The notes under the pieces: generated by a model
Seen by the model: only the letters and a program-made list of their open reading frames with translations
Database searches by the model: none
Told to the model about the DNA's origin: nothing
Assembly: GCF_901686465.1 (NCBI RefSeq)
Contig: NZ_LR594487.1
Coordinates: 496,001-560,000, forward strand
Length of the DNA stretch: 64,000 bases
Origin: Halorubrum sp. DM2
GTDB taxonomy: Archaea; Halobacteriota; Halobacteria; Halobacteriales; Haloferacaceae
Direction: 5' to 3'
Made by a program: the position numbers and the translations under genes
Part shown: positions 49,932-60,474 of the stretch, piece by piece
How positions within the stretch are numbered: the stretch's first letter is position 1
Layout of the letters: every line of letters begins with the position of its first letter

Positions 49932-50971
49932 CGTCCCTCGCTCGCCCCGCGACGCCGGACGACGCCGGCGTTGTTCGCGACGTTCTCCACTATCACCTTG
50001 AACGCGTCCGCGGTCTCGCCCTCCTCCAAGACGACGGGTTCGCCGTCGTCGCCGCCGGTGCGCACGGAGGGGTCCAGCGGGATCCCACCAAGGAACGGGA
50101 GGTCGTGTTCCTGCGCGAGCGCCTTCCCGCCGCCGGAGCCGAATATCTCGTGGAACCCGCCGCAGTCGGGACACCGGAAGCCGGCCATGTTCTCCGCGAT
50201 ACCGAGGACGTTCGTGTCGTGTTTGCCGAACATGCGGAGCCCCTTCGTCGCGTCGTCGAGCGCGACGTCCTGCGGGGTCGTGACGATCACGGCCCCGGTC
50301 AGCGGGAGCGTCTGGAGGATCGTGAGCTGGGTGTCGCCGGTCCCGGGCGGGAGGTCCATCACGAGGTAGTCCAGTTCGCCCCACTCGACGTCCTCGACGA
50401 GCTGGGTGATGATCTTGTGGACCATCGGCCCGCGCCAGATGACGGGGTCGTCCTCGCCGGTGAGGAAGTCCATGCTCATCAGCTTCACGCCGAACCGCTC
50501 GGGAGGAACGATGGTCTCGCCGTCGGTCTCCGGGCGCTGCTCGGCCGACACCATCCGCGGCACGTTCGGGCCGTACACGTCCGCGTCGAACAGGCCGACC
50601 CGCGCGCCGAGCTCGGAGAGCCCGGCCGCGAGGTTCACCGCGACGGTCGACTTCCCGACGCCGCCCTTCCCGGAGGCGACCGCGATCACGTTCTGTACGC
50701 CCGGGAGGACCTGCTCGTCCGTCGAGAGGTCGTCGGGGATCGACGCCGACAGCTCCACGTCGAGCCCGGTGTCCGCGAGCGCCGCCCGCACGTCGTCGGC
50801 GATGGCCGACTCGGTCGGCGAGAAGGGCGCGCCGAGCGCGAGCGACACGCTGACCGTCCCGCCCGCCTCGTCGACCTCGACGTCGTTCACCAGCCCGAGC
50901 GAGACGATATCGCCGCCAAGGTCGGGGTCTCGCACCTCCGCGAGCCGCTCCCGCACGTCCGATTCGTTCAT
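49928..50971 (-). CDS. mrp: Mrp/NBP35-family Fe-S carrier ATPase
   Basis: 347 residues. MIP18-like N-domain (DPDLGGDIVSLGLVNDVEVDEAGGTVSVSLALGAPFSP), Walker A GKGGVGKST, VYGPNVPRMV, LVMDLPPGTGDTQLT and CPDC at about residue 264. It is a cluster carrier to Fe-S enzymes. It leads a small operon with the 105-residue gene. This is the more typical chromosomal member of the two Mrp paralogues in the window. Confidence 0.93.
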   Translation of the reverse strand: MNESDVRERLAEVRDPDLGGDIVSLGLVNDVEVDEAGGTVSVSLALGAPFSPTESAIADDVRAALADTGLDVELSASIPDDLSTDEQVLPGVQNVIAVASGKGGVGKSTVAVNLAAGLSELGARVGLFDADVYGPNVPRMVSAEQRPETDGETIVPPERFGVKLMSMDFLTGEDDPVIWRGPMVHKIITQLVEDVEWGELDYLVMDLPPGTGDTQLTILQTLPLTGAVIVTTPQDVALDDATKGLRMFGKHDTNVLGIAENMAGFRCPDCGGFHEIFGSGGGKALAQEHDLPFLGGIPLDPSVRTGGDDGEPVVLEEGETADAFKVIVENVANNAGVVRRRGASEGR

Positions 50972-51016
50972 GCCCGAGGGGAGGGCTGTGGCTCGAATAA
51001 GGGTTCTGTCACCCGA

Positions 51017-51805
51017 TCAGTCGATCCGGGTCCCGGCGTCCTCGCCGCGCAGGAACGGGACCAGCCCGTCGCCGCCGAACACGTACGCCGGCGGGTCGAG
51101 CGCGAGCAGCTCCCGCACCTTCGCGGCCATCCCGCCCGAGACGTCCGTCGCGTCGCTCGCGCCGAGCGCGTCCGCGACCGCCGCGAACTCGTCGATCTCG
51201 CGGATCACGTTCCCTTCGGGACCGAGGACGCCGGGGACCGTCGAACAGACCCCGACGCGGCGCGCGCCGAGGCCGGCCGCGAGTTCGACCACGAGTTCGT
51301 CGCCCGAGACGACCGTGACCCCGTCGCCGGCGGTCGCGACGCCGTCGCCGTGGAGGACGGGGACGAACCCCTCGCCGAGCAGCGTCGCCGTCGAGCCGAG
51401 CGGGAGGTCGAGTTCGCCGTCCGCGCCGTCGACCCGCGCCGCGAGCGACAGCGGGTGAACGGGGACCGCGGGGACGCCCCGCTCGCGGAGCCGTTCCGTC
51501 ACGTGCGCGTTCAGCCGCTTCATCGCGCCGTGGACCGCGGCCACCGCCTCCGCGTCGCGGGTCCCGTCGGCCGTCGACACGCCGTGCTCGCTGGCGTGGT
51601 GGTGGCCGAAGCTCCCGCCGCCGTGGACGACGACGAGCCGGTCGACAGCGCCGGACGCGAGCGCGTCGGCGACGGCGTCGCAGGCGGCGTCGAGCGCCGC
51701 CTCGTCCAGCGTCTCCGGCCGGTCCTTCTCGGTGATCAGGCTCCCGCCGAGCTTGAGGACGACGGGGGGCGCGTCGTCCTCGGGGACCGTCTCGCCCCCC
51801 GTCAC
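51017..51805 (-). CDS. ipk: Isopentenyl phosphate kinase
   Basis: 262 residues of the amino-acid-kinase fold. VVLKLGGSLITEKDRPETLDE opens it, VVHGGGSFGHHHASEHG has the catalytic histidine of IPK, and GGMAAKVRELLAL follows. It makes isopentenyl diphosphate in the archaeal mevalonate pathway. It overlaps mevalonate kinase by four bases. Confidence 0.94.
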   Translation of the reverse strand: MTGGETVPEDDAPPVVLKLGGSLITEKDRPETLDEAALDAACDAVADALASGAVDRLVVVHGGGSFGHHHASEHGVSTADGTRDAEAVAAVHGAMKRLNAHVTERLRERGVPAVPVHPLSLAARVDGADGELDLPLGSTATLLGEGFVPVLHGDGVATAGDGVTVVSGDELVVELAAGLGARRVGVCSTVPGVLGPEGNVIREIDEFAAVADALGASDATDVSGGMAAKVRELLALDPPAYVFGGDGLVPFLRGEDAGTRID

Positions 51806-52818
51806 GGCTCCACCACCCGGACGCCCTCCGTCGCCAGCTCGGCGCGGAACGCCTCCTCGCAGCCCTGCGTAAAGGAGAGGGCGGTCTCGGTCGCGTCGCT
51901 CCCGTCGAGCGCGACGATACAGCCCCCCCCGCCCGCGCCGGTGAGCTTCGCGCCGTGCGCTCCCGCGTCTCGCGCGGCCCAGACCATCGCGTCGAGCGAG
52001 CGGGCGGAGACGCCGAGCGCCGCGAGCAGCCCGTGGTTGAAGTCCATCAGCTCACCCAGCTCCGCGAGCAGCGTCGGCTCCGGCTCCGCGTCGCCCGCGG
52101 CCTCGGCGAGCAGCGCCTCGCCAGTCCGGACGAGGTCACCGATCGACTCCACCGTGTCCGCGGCGAACCCGTGTTCCGCCCGCAGCTCGCGGACGCCGGC
52201 GACCAGTTCGCCGGTGTCGCCCGCGCCGCCGTCGAAGCCGACGACGAACGGCAGGTTCGGGGCGTCAATCGGCTCGCAGTCGTCGCCCTCGACCCGGACT
52301 GCGCCGCCCATCGTCGAGCAGAACGTGTCGGCGCGCGAGGCCTGTCCGTCCTGTACGTCGTACTCGGCCCGATACGCGCGGTCGGCGAGCTCGCGGCGGT
52401 CGAGCGGCTCGCCGAGCGCCCGGGTCGCTGCGTCGATGCCGGCCACGACCACGGCCGCCGACGAGCCCAACCCCGCGCCGAGCGGGATGTCGCTCTTGAC
52501 GGTGATGTCGAACCCCGCCTCGGGGGCGTCGGCCGCGTCGCGCGCCTGCTCGACCGCGGCGTCGACGTAGCCCATCGCCGCCTCGACGAGCGGGGTCGGC
52601 ACGTCGACGTCCGGCCGGTCCTCGGTGCCGCCGGAGTACTCCACCGTGAACCCGTCTAAGGAGAGGTCCTCGGCCTCGACGCGCACGTGGTCGTCCGCGC
52701 GCGGCTCGGCGGTCACCGTGGCGCGCCGCTCGATGGCCGCCGGCACGGCCGGCTCGCCGTAGACGACGGCGTGTTCGCCGAAGAGGTACACCTTCCCCGG
52801 CGCTTCGCAAACGGTCAT
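51802..52818 (-). CDS. mvk: Mevalonate kinase
   Basis: 338 residues, GHMP superfamily: APGKVYLFGEHAVVYGEPAVPAAI, DIPLGAGLGSSAAVVVAGIDAA and KLTGAGGGGCIVAL. It phosphorylates mevalonate and is coupled to ipk, the usual archaeal arrangement near rps2 and eno. Confidence 0.95.
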   Translation of the reverse strand: MTVCEAPGKVYLFGEHAVVYGEPAVPAAIERRATVTAEPRADDHVRVEAEDLSLDGFTVEYSGGTEDRPDVDVPTPLVEAAMGYVDAAVEQARDAADAPEAGFDITVKSDIPLGAGLGSSAAVVVAGIDAATRALGEPLDRRELADRAYRAEYDVQDGQASRADTFCSTMGGAVRVEGDDCEPIDAPNLPFVVGFDGGAGDTGELVAGVRELRAEHGFAADTVESIGDLVRTGEALLAEAAGDAEPEPTLLAELGELMDFNHGLLAALGVSARSLDAMVWAARDAGAHGAKLTGAGGGGCIVALDGSDATETALSFTQGCEEAFRAELATEGVRVVEP

Positions 52819-52943
52819 ACGAACTCACTCTCCCCGCGTGCTTACAGGCGTTGCGCTTGTGCTCGGGGCGAGCGACGCGTCGCGGGACGGCAAACCCCTC
52901 CGCCCCCGTCAGCTTTTCACCGGCGGCCGTCGTCGTGCGCCTC

Positions 52944-53537
52944 ATGACTGCGCTCCCGTCGCTTCTGACCCGCTCGTTCACGAACTTCGTCGAGGGGCTG
53001 GCGGTCGCCATCCCGCGACTGCTCTCGGGACTGGTGTTCCTCGCGCTGGCGTACGTGACGGTCAGGATCGTCCTCGCGGTCGTCCGGTCGTCGATCACCC
53101 GGGTGTACGTGGGGGACCGCGAGCTGGTCGGGGACCTCATCGTCACGCTCGTCGCCATCTTCCTGTGGTTCGGCGTCGCGCTCACGTTCCTGAAGGTCCT
53201 CGGGATGGGCGACATCGCGGCGAGCCTCGGCACCGCCGTCGGCTTCATCGCCTTGGGCGTCTCCTACGCGCTCTCCGAGATGATCGAGGACACCGTGGCC
53301 GGCGTCTACCTCCTGCGCGACCCCGACTTCAACGTCGGCTACCGCGTCGAGGCGAAGGGCGTGACCGGAACCGTCGCCGCCATCGAACTCCGAAAGACGC
53401 GGATCGACGCCGACAACGGCGACCGCGTCGTCTTGGCGAACCGCGAGATAGAGCCGCGGTGGACCCACGACGTGCCGGAGGAGCCGGCGGAGGGTGCGGC
53501 GGGCGCGTCACCCGACGGCGACGCGGCCAACAGCTAA
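52944..53537 (+). CDS. MscS-like small membrane channel protein
   Basis: 197 residues from ATG 52944. Three hydrophobic helices (about 10-105) precede a beta domain resembling the MscS central part: MGDIAASLGTAVGFIALGVSYALSEMIEDTVAGVYLLRDPDFNVGYRVEAKGVTGTVAAIELRKTRI. It lacks the large C-terminal cage. A mechanosensitive or osmotic release role is likely by family. Confidence 0.82.
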   Translation: MTALPSLLTRSFTNFVEGLAVAIPRLLSGLVFLALAYVTVRIVLAVVRSSITRVYVGDRELVGDLIVTLVAIFLWFGVALTFLKVLGMGDIAASLGTAVGFIALGVSYALSEMIEDTVAGVYLLRDPDFNVGYRVEAKGVTGTVAAIELRKTRIDADNGDRVVLANREIEPRWTHDVPEEPAEGAAGASPDGDAANS

Positions 53538-53566
53538 ATACCGCGGTGCGGGCGGATCACCTCCCC

Positions 53567-53911
53567 ATGGCATCCACGTCGGAGCGGTTCGACACCGCCG
53601 GGCCCGAGGGAGACACCACGCTGGCGGCGATCACGCACCTCCTCGCGCTGTTCACGTCGGTCGTCGGGCCGCTCGTCGTCTACGTCGTCAGCGACGACGC
53701 GTTCGTCAAGGAGAACGCGCGAAACGCCATCAACTGGCAGATATAGCTCACCGTCTACTCGCTGCTCGCGCTCGCGCTGGTGTTTCTGTTCATCGGCTTC
53801 CTCATCTTGCCGGTTCTCGGCCTCCTCGATAGGGTGTTCGTCGTTATCGCCGCGGTGAAGGCGTTCGAGGGCGAGGCGTGGAGCTACCCGCTCACGATCG
53901 ACCTGTTGTGA
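53567..53911 (+). pseudogene. DUF4870-family membrane protein gene with an in-frame amber codon
   Basis: From ATG 53567 the frame codes for the DUF4870 opening (AITHLLALFTSVVGPLVVYVV..FVKENARNAINWQI) and meets TAG at 53744-53746; the same frame then continues LTVYSLLALALVFLFIGFLILPVLGLLDRVFVVIAAVKAFEGEAW to TGA 53911. DUF4870 proteins usually have Gln or a similar residue here (NWQIQLT), so a single CAG to TAG change would explain it. The full product would be about 113 residues with three membrane helices. Confidence 0.85.
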
Positions 53912-53999
53912 AGTTCCCGGCCGGTCCCCCTCCACGAGAGCGCGGCCGCTGGTCGGCGCGGGGCGGCTTCGAAAAGTCGAACTCGACGTCGAAAACGGC

Positions 54000-54800
54000 C
54001 TACAGTTCGTCCTCGAAGTCTTCGAGGGCGAACACGGTGTCGGCCCCGCGGCGGTCGAGCGTCTCGTTGGCGAGGAGCCAGTAGACGACCGACAGCGCGC
54101 GTCGACCCTTGTTGTTCGTCGGGATGACGAGGTCGACGTTCGACAGCTGGTTGTTGGAGTCACACATCGCGATGACCGGGATACCCACGGTGATGGCCTC
54201 CTTGACGGCCTGCGCGTCACCGATCGGGTCGGTCACCACGACGACGTCCGGCTCGATGTAGCCGGCGTAGTCGGGGTTCGTCAGCGTGCCCGGGATGAAG
54301 CGACCGGTGCGGGCGCGAGCGCCGATGGCGTCCGCGAACTTCTCGGCCGGGAACCGGCCGTACTGCCGCGAGGACGTGACGAGGATCTGCTCGGGGTTGT
54401 AGTTCGCGAGGAAGTCCGCGGCCGTGCGGATCCGCCCGTCGGTCAGGCTCACGTCGAGGACGTACAGCCCGTCGTCGCGGACGCGGTGGATGAACCGCTC
54501 CATGTCCTTCGTCTTCTGCTGGGTCCCGATGTGGACACCCGCGGAGAGGTAGTCCTCGACGGGGATCAGCAGGTCGACGTCGTCGTCCGGCATGACGTCG
54601 TCGTCGAAGGGGGAGGCGTCCTCCTCCTCGGTCGTCTCTTCCGCGGCCTCGGCGGCCGCCTCGCTCTCGGCGTCGGCGGCCTCAGCGGCCGCGTCGGCGG
54701 TCGGTTCCTCGGTCGTGTCGGCCTCCTCCTCGACCGCCGCGTCGACCGCCTCGGTCTCCGCGTCGTCGTCGAGTTCGACCGCGTCGTTGTCTTCGCTCAT
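54000..54800 (-). CDS. rps2: 30S ribosomal protein uS2
   Basis: 266 residues. The first 70 are an acidic haloarchaeal extension. Then [43 protein letters not shown] and [52 protein letters not shown] are unmistakable uS2. It is the last gene of the rpoK-eno-rps2 run. Confidence 0.97.
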   Translation of the reverse strand: MSEDNDAVELDDDAETEAVDAAVEEEADTTEEPTADAAAEAADAESEAAAEAAEETTEEEDASPFDDDVMPDDDVDLLIPVEDYLSAGVHIGTQQKTKDMERFIHRVRDDGLYVLDVSLTDGRIRTAADFLANYNPEQILVTSSRQYGRFPAEKFADAIGARARTGRFIPGTLTNPDYAGYIEPDVVVVTDPIGDAQAVKEAITVGIPVIAMCDSNNQLSNVDLVIPTNNKGRRALSVVYWLLANETLDRRGADTVFALEDFEDEL

Positions 54801-54816
54801 GCGTGGTGTCGGTCCG

Positions 54817-56019
54817 TCATACCGCGTCGTCCGCGATGCGGACCAGTTCGTTCAGCTTGGCCGTTCGCTCGCCGCCGACCGTGCCGGTCTTGATGTAGCC
54901 GGCGTCGGTCGCCACGGCGAGGTGTGCGATGGTGGTGTCCTCGGTCTCGCCCGAGCGGTGCGAGATGACCGTCTCGTACCCGTTGCGGGCGGCGAGTTCG
55001 ACGGCGTCGAACGCGTCCGACAGCGTTCCGATCTGGTTCGGCTTGATCAGGATGCTGTTGGCCGCGCCCGCGTCGATCCCGTCCTGGAGCCGCTCGACGT
55101 TGGTGACGAACAGGTCGTCGCCGCAGATCAGCGTCCGGTCGCCGACCCGGTCGGTCAGCTCCGCGAACGCCTCGTAGTCGTTCTCGTCGAGCGGGTCCTC
55201 GACGTACGCGAGGTCGTACTCGTCGACGAGGCCGGCGATATAGTCGATCTGCTCGTCGGCCGACTTCGTCTCGTCGCCGTACACGTACGCCTCTCGGTCG
55301 TCGTCGTACAGCTCGGCGGCCGCCACGTCGAGCCCGAAGCGGATCTCGAACCCGACTTCGTCCTCGACGCGGTCGACCGCCTCCTCGACGACCTCGAACG
55401 CCTCGGCGTCCGAGATCGGGGGTGCCCACGCGCCCTCGTCGCCCTTCGCCGCGGGGACGCCGCGCTCGTCGAGCACGTCCGCGACCGCCGCGTGGACCGC
55501 GGCGTTCGCGAAGACGGCCTCCGAGACGCTCGGCGCGCCCACGGGAGCGGCGAGGAACTCCTGAATGTGGGTGGCCTCCTTGGCGTGTTCCCCGCCGCCG
55601 ACGACGTTGCCGAGCGGAACGGGGAAGTTCTCGCCGCGGAACGCGCCGCCGAGGTGCTGGTACAGCGGTGCGCCCAGCACGTCGGCGGCGGCCTTTGCGG
55701 CCGCCATCGAAATGGCGACCGCACTGTTCGCGCCGATGGCAGAGAAGTCGTCCGTCCCGTCGGCGGCGCGTAAGGCGTTGTCGACCGCGCGCTGGTCGCC
55801 CGCGAAGACGCCTTCGATGCGCGGCACCGCGTGTTCGCGGGCCTTCGCGATCGACTCGCTCGCGGGCAGTTCGATCGCCTCGTACTCGCCGGTCGAGGCC
55901 CCGCTGGGGGCTGCGCCGCGCCCGAAGCCGCCGGACTCGGTGAGCACGTCGGCCTCGACCGTCGGGTTGCCGCGCGAGTCGAGCACGCGACGCAGCGAGA
56001 CGCTCGTAATCTTCGTCAT
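54817..56019 (-). CDS. eno: Enolase
   Basis: 400 residues: [53 protein letters not shown], the metal-binding [16 protein letters not shown] region, [20 protein letters not shown] and [18 protein letters not shown]. It interconverts 2-phosphoglycerate and phosphoenolpyruvate. It overlaps rpoK by one base (TGATG). Confidence 0.97.
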   Translation of the reverse strand: MTKITSVSLRRVLDSRGNPTVEADVLTESGGFGRGAAPSGASTGEYEAIELPASESIAKAREHAVPRIEGVFAGDQRAVDNALRAADGTDDFSAIGANSAVAISMAAAKAAADVLGAPLYQHLGGAFRGENFPVPLGNVVGGGEHAKEATHIQEFLAAPVGAPSVSEAVFANAAVHAAVADVLDERGVPAAKGDEGAWAPPISDAEAFEVVEEAVDRVEDEVGFEIRFGLDVAAAELYDDDREAYVYGDETKSADEQIDYIAGLVDEYDLAYVEDPLDENDYEAFAELTDRVGDRTLICGDDLFVTNVERLQDGIDAGAANSILIKPNQIGTLSDAFDAVELAARNGYETVISHRSGETEDTTIAHLAVATDAGYIKTGTVGGERTAKLNELVRIADDAV

Positions 56020-56195
56020 CAGCTCTCCCTCCGTACCGTGAAGGGGAGCGCGCCCGCGTCGTACTCTTCCGCGGCGACGAGGATCGGCTCCGTCTGGTTC
56101 GTATCGATCAGCACGGGTGCCCCGTAAGACACCTGTAGCGCTCGCGCGCCGAGGATGCGTGCCTTCTCGTATCGATTGTATCGCTGTTCTGACAT
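56019..56195 (-). CDS. rpoK: RNA polymerase subunit K (Rpb6-like)
   Basis: 58 residues, from ATG 56195: [38 protein letters not shown] and FTVRRES. The stop overlaps the enolase start. Short length is normal for haloarchaea. Confidence 0.95.
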   Translation of the reverse strand: MSEQRYNRYEKARILGARALQVSYGAPVLIDTNQTEPILVAAEEYDAGALPFTVRRES

Positions 56196-56198
56196 GGT

Positions 56199-56393
56199 TT
56201 ACTGGTACGGCGAGACGACGTCGACGAGGTCCTTATGACTCACCATCATCCGGCGGCAGCAGTGCCGGTCGACCCCGAGGTCGTCGAGCACCTCGCCGGG
56301 GTCTTCGTCGCCCTCGCGAGCCCGCTCTTTGAACTCTTCCCAGTGTTCACCCACGACGTTGCCGCACGTGAAACACCGGACGGGGATCATCAT
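56199..56393 (-). CDS. rpoN: RNA polymerase subunit N (Rpb10-like)
   Basis: 64 residues. [17 protein letters not shown] and the CC of DRHCCRRMM give the zinc ligands. ATG 56390 would remove the first Met. It is three bases from rpoK. Confidence 0.96.
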   Translation of the reverse strand: MMIPVRCFTCGNVVGEHWEEFKERAREGDEDPGEVLDDLGVDRHCCRRMMVSHKDLVDVVSPYQ

Positions 56394-56405
56394 GACTGGA
56401 TCACC

Positions 56406-56804
56406 TCAGCGGTAGGACTTCTGGTAGCGAGCGCGTGCGCCGGGTCCGCCCCACTTCTTGGGTTCGGACTGGCGCACGTCGTTGACCAGCAGGGTGCGGT
56501 CGAAGCTCATGTACGCGTCTCGCAGTTCGGCGTCGCCGAGGTGCTGGACGAGACCGCGCGCGATGGCGGTCCGCGTCGCGTCGGCCTGTCCGCTGAACCC
56601 GCCGCCCTCGACATCGATGTCGATGTCGACGCCGTCGCGGAGCTCCTCGCCCGCGATGCGGAACGGCTCCAGCATCTTGAGCCGCGCCTGCTCCGGTTCG
56701 ACCAGCTCGACTGGCTGGGAGTTGATGCGAACGCGACCCTCGCCCTCGCGCACGGTGGCGCGGGCGACGGCCGTCTTCTTCTTGCCTGAGGTGTTCGTTA
56801 CCAT
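56406..56804 (-). CDS. rps9: 30S ribosomal protein uS9
   Basis: 132 residues: [29 protein letters not shown] and the terminal [17 protein letters not shown] are uS9 signatures. Overlaps rpl13 by seven bases. Confidence 0.97.
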   Translation of the reverse strand: MVTNTSGKKKTAVARATVREGEGRVRINSQPVELVEPEQARLKMLEPFRIAGEELRDGVDIDIDVEGGGFSGQADATRTAIARGLVQHLGDAELRDAYMSFDRTLLVNDVRQSEPKKWGGPGARARYQKSYR

Positions 56805-57247
56805 GTGACGTTGGCTCCCAGAGACTCGGAGATCGATCCGAGCGTCGTGAATTTGATGTTCGAGAGTCGGTCGAGCGAGGTGCCGTCGAGAACGACGCTC
56901 TCGACGTCCTCGTCGCGCTCGTAGGGGTTCCCGACGTACACGCGCACGTTCGAGAACGCCTCGCGGCCGTCCTCGGACTTGTACGGCAGCATGCCGCGGA
57001 TGGCGCGCTTGAAGATGCGGTCGGGGCGCTTGGGGTAGTACGGCCCGCTGTCGGAGCCGAGCTCCGCGCGGGTGTGGTACGTCTCCATCGTCGCCTCCTC
57101 GTTGCCGGTGATGACGGCGCGCTCGGCGTTGACGACGGCGACAGTCTCCCCGGAGAGGGCGCGCTGTGCGACCTCCGAGGAGACGCGACCGAGGATACAG
57201 TCGCGGGCGTCGACGACGACGTCCGCGTCTACCTTCGCGAGACTCAT
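56798..57247 (-). CDS. rpl13: 50S ribosomal protein uL13
   Basis: 149 residues: [37 protein letters not shown] and [20 protein letters not shown]. Overlaps rpl18e by four bases. Confidence 0.97.
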   Translation of the reverse strand: MSLAKVDADVVVDARDCILGRVSSEVAQRALSGETVAVVNAERAVITGNEEATMETYHTRAELGSDSGPYYPKRPDRIFKRAIRGMLPYKSEDGREAFSNVRVYVGNPYERDEDVESVVLDGTSLDRLSNIKFTTLGSISESLGANVTW

Positions 57248-57597
57248 CGGAGTACCCTCACGTTGCTTCCTTCGGGATTCTGTTCGATGAACTGTTCCAG
57301 CGTCACCGCTTCGCCGGTCTGGTCGATCTTCGTCCGGGCGGTCCCGGAGAAGTCGACCGCGGCGACGGTGACGTTCGTTTCGAGCACACCGCTGCCCAGC
57401 ACCTTGCCGGGGACGACGACCGTCTCGTCTTCCTGAGCGTACCGCTCGATGCGGCCCAGGTTGACCTCAGCGTGCGTGCGCCGTGGCTTCTCTAATCGGT
57501 CGGCGACATCCTGCCACACGTTGGCACCGGAATCTCGCGAGACCGACTTCAGATCGGCGATGAGGTTCTGTAGTTTCGGGTTCGTCTTGCTACTCAT
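57244..57597 (-). CDS. rpl18e: 50S ribosomal protein eL18
   Basis: 117 residues: [69 protein letters not shown] is typical of archaeal L18e. First ribosomal gene after the tRNA-Leu. Confidence 0.97.
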   Translation of the reverse strand: MSSKTNPKLQNLIADLKSVSRDSGANVWQDVADRLEKPRRTHAEVNLGRIERYAQEDETVVVPGKVLGSGVLETNVTVAAVDFSGTARTKIDQTGEAVTLEQFIEQNPEGSNVRVLR

Positions 57598-57637
57598 AGC
57601 TGTCCCTCCTGAACGGAGAGTTCGTGGAAAACGGAGT

Positions 57638-57721
57638 GCAGGGAGCAGGATTTGAACCTGCGGACCTCTACAGGACAGCGCCCTGAACGCTGCGCCGTTG
57701 GCCTGACTTGGCTATCCCTGC
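57638..57721 (-). tRNA. tRNA-Leu (anticodon CAG)
   Basis: An 84-base cloverleaf on the minus strand: acceptor GCAGGGA pairs with TCCCTGC, the T arm reads GCAGGTTCAAATCCTGC, the anticodon loop TTCAGGG gives CAG, and a long variable arm identifies a class II tRNA. No intron. It sits between rpoD and rpl18e. Confidence 0.93.
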
Positions 57722-57870
57722 GTGCACTCCACCGTATTCCGGCTCCCTTCAAACCACTTTCGGTCCCGCCGTCCGCCGAGCCCGCGGCGGCCACCTCGTC
57801 GGTCGAGGCGGCACCGGGGCTGTCGGCGGGGGCGACGGTCAGGGGGTTGGTTCGAAGGGCCGTCATTTCC

Positions 57871-58623
57871 TTATACCGCGACTTTCGTCTGTAGTTCGTC
57901 CGCGCGCTCCTCGATGGAGTCGATCGCGCGGAGCAGCAGTTCCTCGACGTCGAACGAGCCGTCCGTCTCGATGTGGAAGACGAACGCGCCCGGCACGTCC
58001 TCGACCGCGACCTCCTTCCCGGGGAACCGTTCCGAGAGGTCGTTGTCGAACTCGTCCGTGAGCTCGATCGCTCCGTCGGGGGTCTCGATGACGCCGCGGA
58101 GGATGTTCGGCTCGTCGTCGTCGAACTCGCCGCGGTCGCCTTCGACCGTGACGCGCTGGAGATGGCGGTAGCCGACGGAGACGCCGCCCTGGTGTTTGGC
58201 GTGCTCCTTGCCGGTGTCGAGGACCGCGTCGGCCTCGAACTCCAACCGCTGTCCCTCCTTCAGCTCGATGATCGGGACGTTGTCGTCGGCGACCTCGACG
58301 AGCGGATCGCTGCTCTCGATGTCGCCGGAGTACGCCGTCGCCGGGCCTTCGACGTCGAGCGCGAGGGTGACCTCGTCGCCGACCTCGAAGTCGTCGAGCG
58401 GCGTCGTCAGGGGAACGAGCCCCAGACGCAGGCCGATCATCTCGTCGAACATGACCGAGGAGTTCTCGACGAACCGAACCGTGTCGATCGAGAACGTCGG
58501 GACGTCGGCGATCATCGCCCGACGGATGCCGTTGGCGAACGCCGGGGTGAGCCCGCGGATCAGCACCCGCGCGCTGCGTTCGTCCCGTTCGACGTACTGG
58601 ACGTCGAATTCGTCTTCGGTCAT
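57871..58623 (-). CDS. rpoD: RNA polymerase subunit D (Rpb3-like)
   Basis: 250 residues from ATG 58623. [53 protein letters not shown] is the Rpb3/alpha-like dimerisation domain. No obvious Fe-S cysteines, as in other haloarchaea. It follows rps11. Confidence 0.96.
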   Translation of the reverse strand: MTEDEFDVQYVERDERSARVLIRGLTPAFANGIRRAMIADVPTFSIDTVRFVENSSVMFDEMIGLRLGLVPLTTPLDDFEVGDEVTLALDVEGPATAYSGDIESSDPLVEVADDNVPIIELKEGQRLEFEADAVLDTGKEHAKHQGGVSVGYRHLQRVTVEGDRGEFDDDEPNILRGVIETPDGAIELTDEFDNDLSERFPGKEVAVEDVPGAFVFHIETDGSFDVEELLLRAIDSIEERADELQTKVAV

Positions 58624-58624
58624 G

Positions 58625-59017
58625 TCAGACTCGCTTGTTCTTCGGTGCCTTCGTCCCGTCGTGCGGGATGGGCGTGACGTCCTCGATCCGGCCGATCTCG
58701 ACGCCCGCACGCGAGAGCGCGCGAATCGTCGCCTGCGCACCGGGACCGGTGGACTTGTTGAGGTTGCCGCCGGGACCGCGCACGCGAACGTGTACGCCCT
58801 CCAGACCGGCGTCCTTGACGCGCTCGGCGACGACCTCCGCCATCTGCATGGCGGCGTACGGCGACGCCTCGTCGCGGTTCTGCTTCACCACGGTGCCGCC
58901 GGACGACTTGGCGATCGTCTCGGCTCCCGTCTCGTCGGTGACCGTGATGAGCGTGTTGTTGAACGACGCGTACACGTGGGCGATGCCCCACTTTCCTCCG
59001 TCTTCGGATTCACTCAT
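58625..59017 (-). CDS. rps11: 30S ribosomal protein uS11
   Basis: 130 residues: [32 protein letters not shown] and [45 protein letters not shown]. Confidence 0.97.
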   Translation of the reverse strand: MSESEDGGKWGIAHVYASFNNTLITVTDETGAETIAKSSGGTVVKQNRDEASPYAAMQMAEVVAERVKDAGLEGVHVRVRGPGGNLNKSTGPGAQATIRALSRAGVEIGRIEDVTPIPHDGTKAPKNKRV

Positions 59018-59021
59018 GATG

Positions 59022-59549
59022 TTACTCCTGTGACTCCGCGCGCTCGGGGTGGAGATCGTCCGCGAGCGGACTGTTCTCGTCGAAGGCGATGGCACCTTCG
59101 TCGTCGACGTCCACCTTCACCGACGGGCGCGTGACGCGAGCGCCGTTGACGGTGATGTGGCCGTGGACGATGAACTGGCGGGCCTGCTGGGTCGAGGAGG
59201 CGAACCCCTGACGGTAGACGATCGTCTGGAAGCGGCGCTCCAGCAGGTCGGTCACGTCGAGCGACAGGACCGTCGAGATGTCGTCGTTGTCGCCGAGGAT
59301 GCCGATGCGGCGGAGTCGTGCGACGAACTCCGCGCCGGCGTCCTGAGCGGCGTCGACGTCACCCTGCGCCTCGCCGAGCAGCCGTCGGGCCTCCCGACGC
59401 ATGTTGCGCAGCTCGGACTGGGCGCGCCAGAACTCCTCTTTGTTCTTCAGACCGTACCGCGAGAGGAGGTCGGACTCCTCGGCGATGCGCTCGCCTTGGT
59501 ACGGGTGGTTCGGCGTCTCGTAGCCCTTCGTGTTTTTCCCGGTGCTCAT
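59022..59549 (-). CDS. rps4: 30S ribosomal protein uS4
   Basis: 175 residues: [40 protein letters not shown], with the S4 RNA-binding domain [33 protein letters not shown]. Overlaps rps13 by four bases. Confidence 0.97.
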   Translation of the reverse strand: MSTGKNTKGYETPNHPYQGERIAEESDLLSRYGLKNKEEFWRAQSELRNMRREARRLLGEAQGDVDAAQDAGAEFVARLRRIGILGDNDDISTVLSLDVTDLLERRFQTIVYRQGFASSTQQARQFIVHGHITVNGARVTRPSVKVDVDDEGAIAFDENSPLADDLHPERAESQE

Positions 59550-60067
59550 TCGTCGTCACCCTCCTCTTCGTCGGCCATCTCCTCGCGGATCTCCTCGACG
59601 TTGACCCCGATGGTCCCCTCCGAGCGACCCGTGGACTTGGTGCGCTGGCCGCGAACCTTCTGTCCGCGCTTGTGACGCACGCCCTTGTACGATTCGATGA
59701 TCTTCATCCGGTTGATGTCGTGGCGGCGCTTCTCGTTGACGTCGGTGCCGACGAGGTGCGTCGTCTCTCCGGTGAAGAAGTCGTTCTGTCTGTTCGTCAT
59801 CCACGACGGGACGTGGTCTTCGAGGTTCTCGGCGATGTCGACCACCGCGTCGATGTCATCCTCATCGAGGAGCCCGAACGTGGCGTTTCGGTCCACGTCG
59901 GCCTTCTCGGCGACCAGCCGCGCCGTGCGCGTGCCGATGCCGTCGAGTTCGGACAGGCTTCGCTCGACCGTCTTCGTCCCGTCGAGGTCCGCGCCCCCGA
60001 TCCGAACGAAGTACTGGAGGTCTTCCTCCTCCTCCGGCGAGTCGTCCTGTGATTCTTCCGTGCTCAT
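59546..60067 (-). CDS. rps13: 30S ribosomal protein uS13
   Basis: 173 residues from ATG 60067: LQYFVRIGGADLDGTKTVERSLSELDGIGTRTARLVAEKA and KGVRHKRGQKVRGQRTKSTGRSEGTIGVN. The frame above the start belongs to the leader and tRNA. Confidence 0.97.
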   Translation of the reverse strand: MSTEESQDDSPEEEEDLQYFVRIGGADLDGTKTVERSLSELDGIGTRTARLVAEKADVDRNATFGLLDEDDIDAVVDIAENLEDHVPSWMTNRQNDFFTGETTHLVGTDVNEKRRHDINRMKIIESYKGVRHKRGQKVRGQRTKSTGRSEGTIGVNVEEIREEMADEEEGDDE

Positions 60068-60124
60068 GTGTTGGTTGTGGTGAGTCCTACCGGCGCGAAT
60101 CCGGCGGTACTCGTCCGTTCGAGC

Positions 60125-60209
60125 GTTGCGGCGGGGATTCGAACCCCGGAGGCAGTGACGCCACAGAGTTAGCAACCCTGCGCCTTGGGCCAAGCTTGGC
60201 TACCGCAAC
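60125..60209 (-). tRNA. tRNA-Ser (anticodon GCT)
   Basis: An 85-base class II cloverleaf: acceptor GTTGCGG pairs with CCGCAAC, the T arm CGGGGTTCGAATCCCCG is perfect, and the anticodon loop TTGCTAA gives GCT. A long variable arm is present. It precedes the rps13-rps4-rps11-rpoD operon; GTTTAAGTACC at about 60289-60299 (minus strand) could be the shared promoter. The 250 bases to the next gene hold nothing else. Confidence 0.92.
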
Positions 60210-60474
60210 CCGCGTTGTAACATCGCCCTCTCGGACTCGGGGCCCGACGCCCCTACAGTTCGTGCGTTCGTTACCTCCCGCTTTCGGTACTTAAACATCA
60301 CGAATCGGTCGGGTCGCTGTGGGCGATTCGCACGGTCGCCGCCACCCAGTGCCGCCGGGGTTTCGGTTTCGCGAGGCCCGTTCGGTTCCCGGCGGATCGG
60401 TCGGTCCCGTGAAAGCCGTGTCACCCGGTTCCGTGAGGCGTACTGTTTAGTGGGTTCCGCGGGAGGGTCCGAAC

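Noticed and set aside
53744-53746. TAG read as pyrrolysine in the DUF4870 gene
   Set aside because: Haloarchaea are not known to use pyrrolysine and the family does not need it; a nonsense mutation is simpler.
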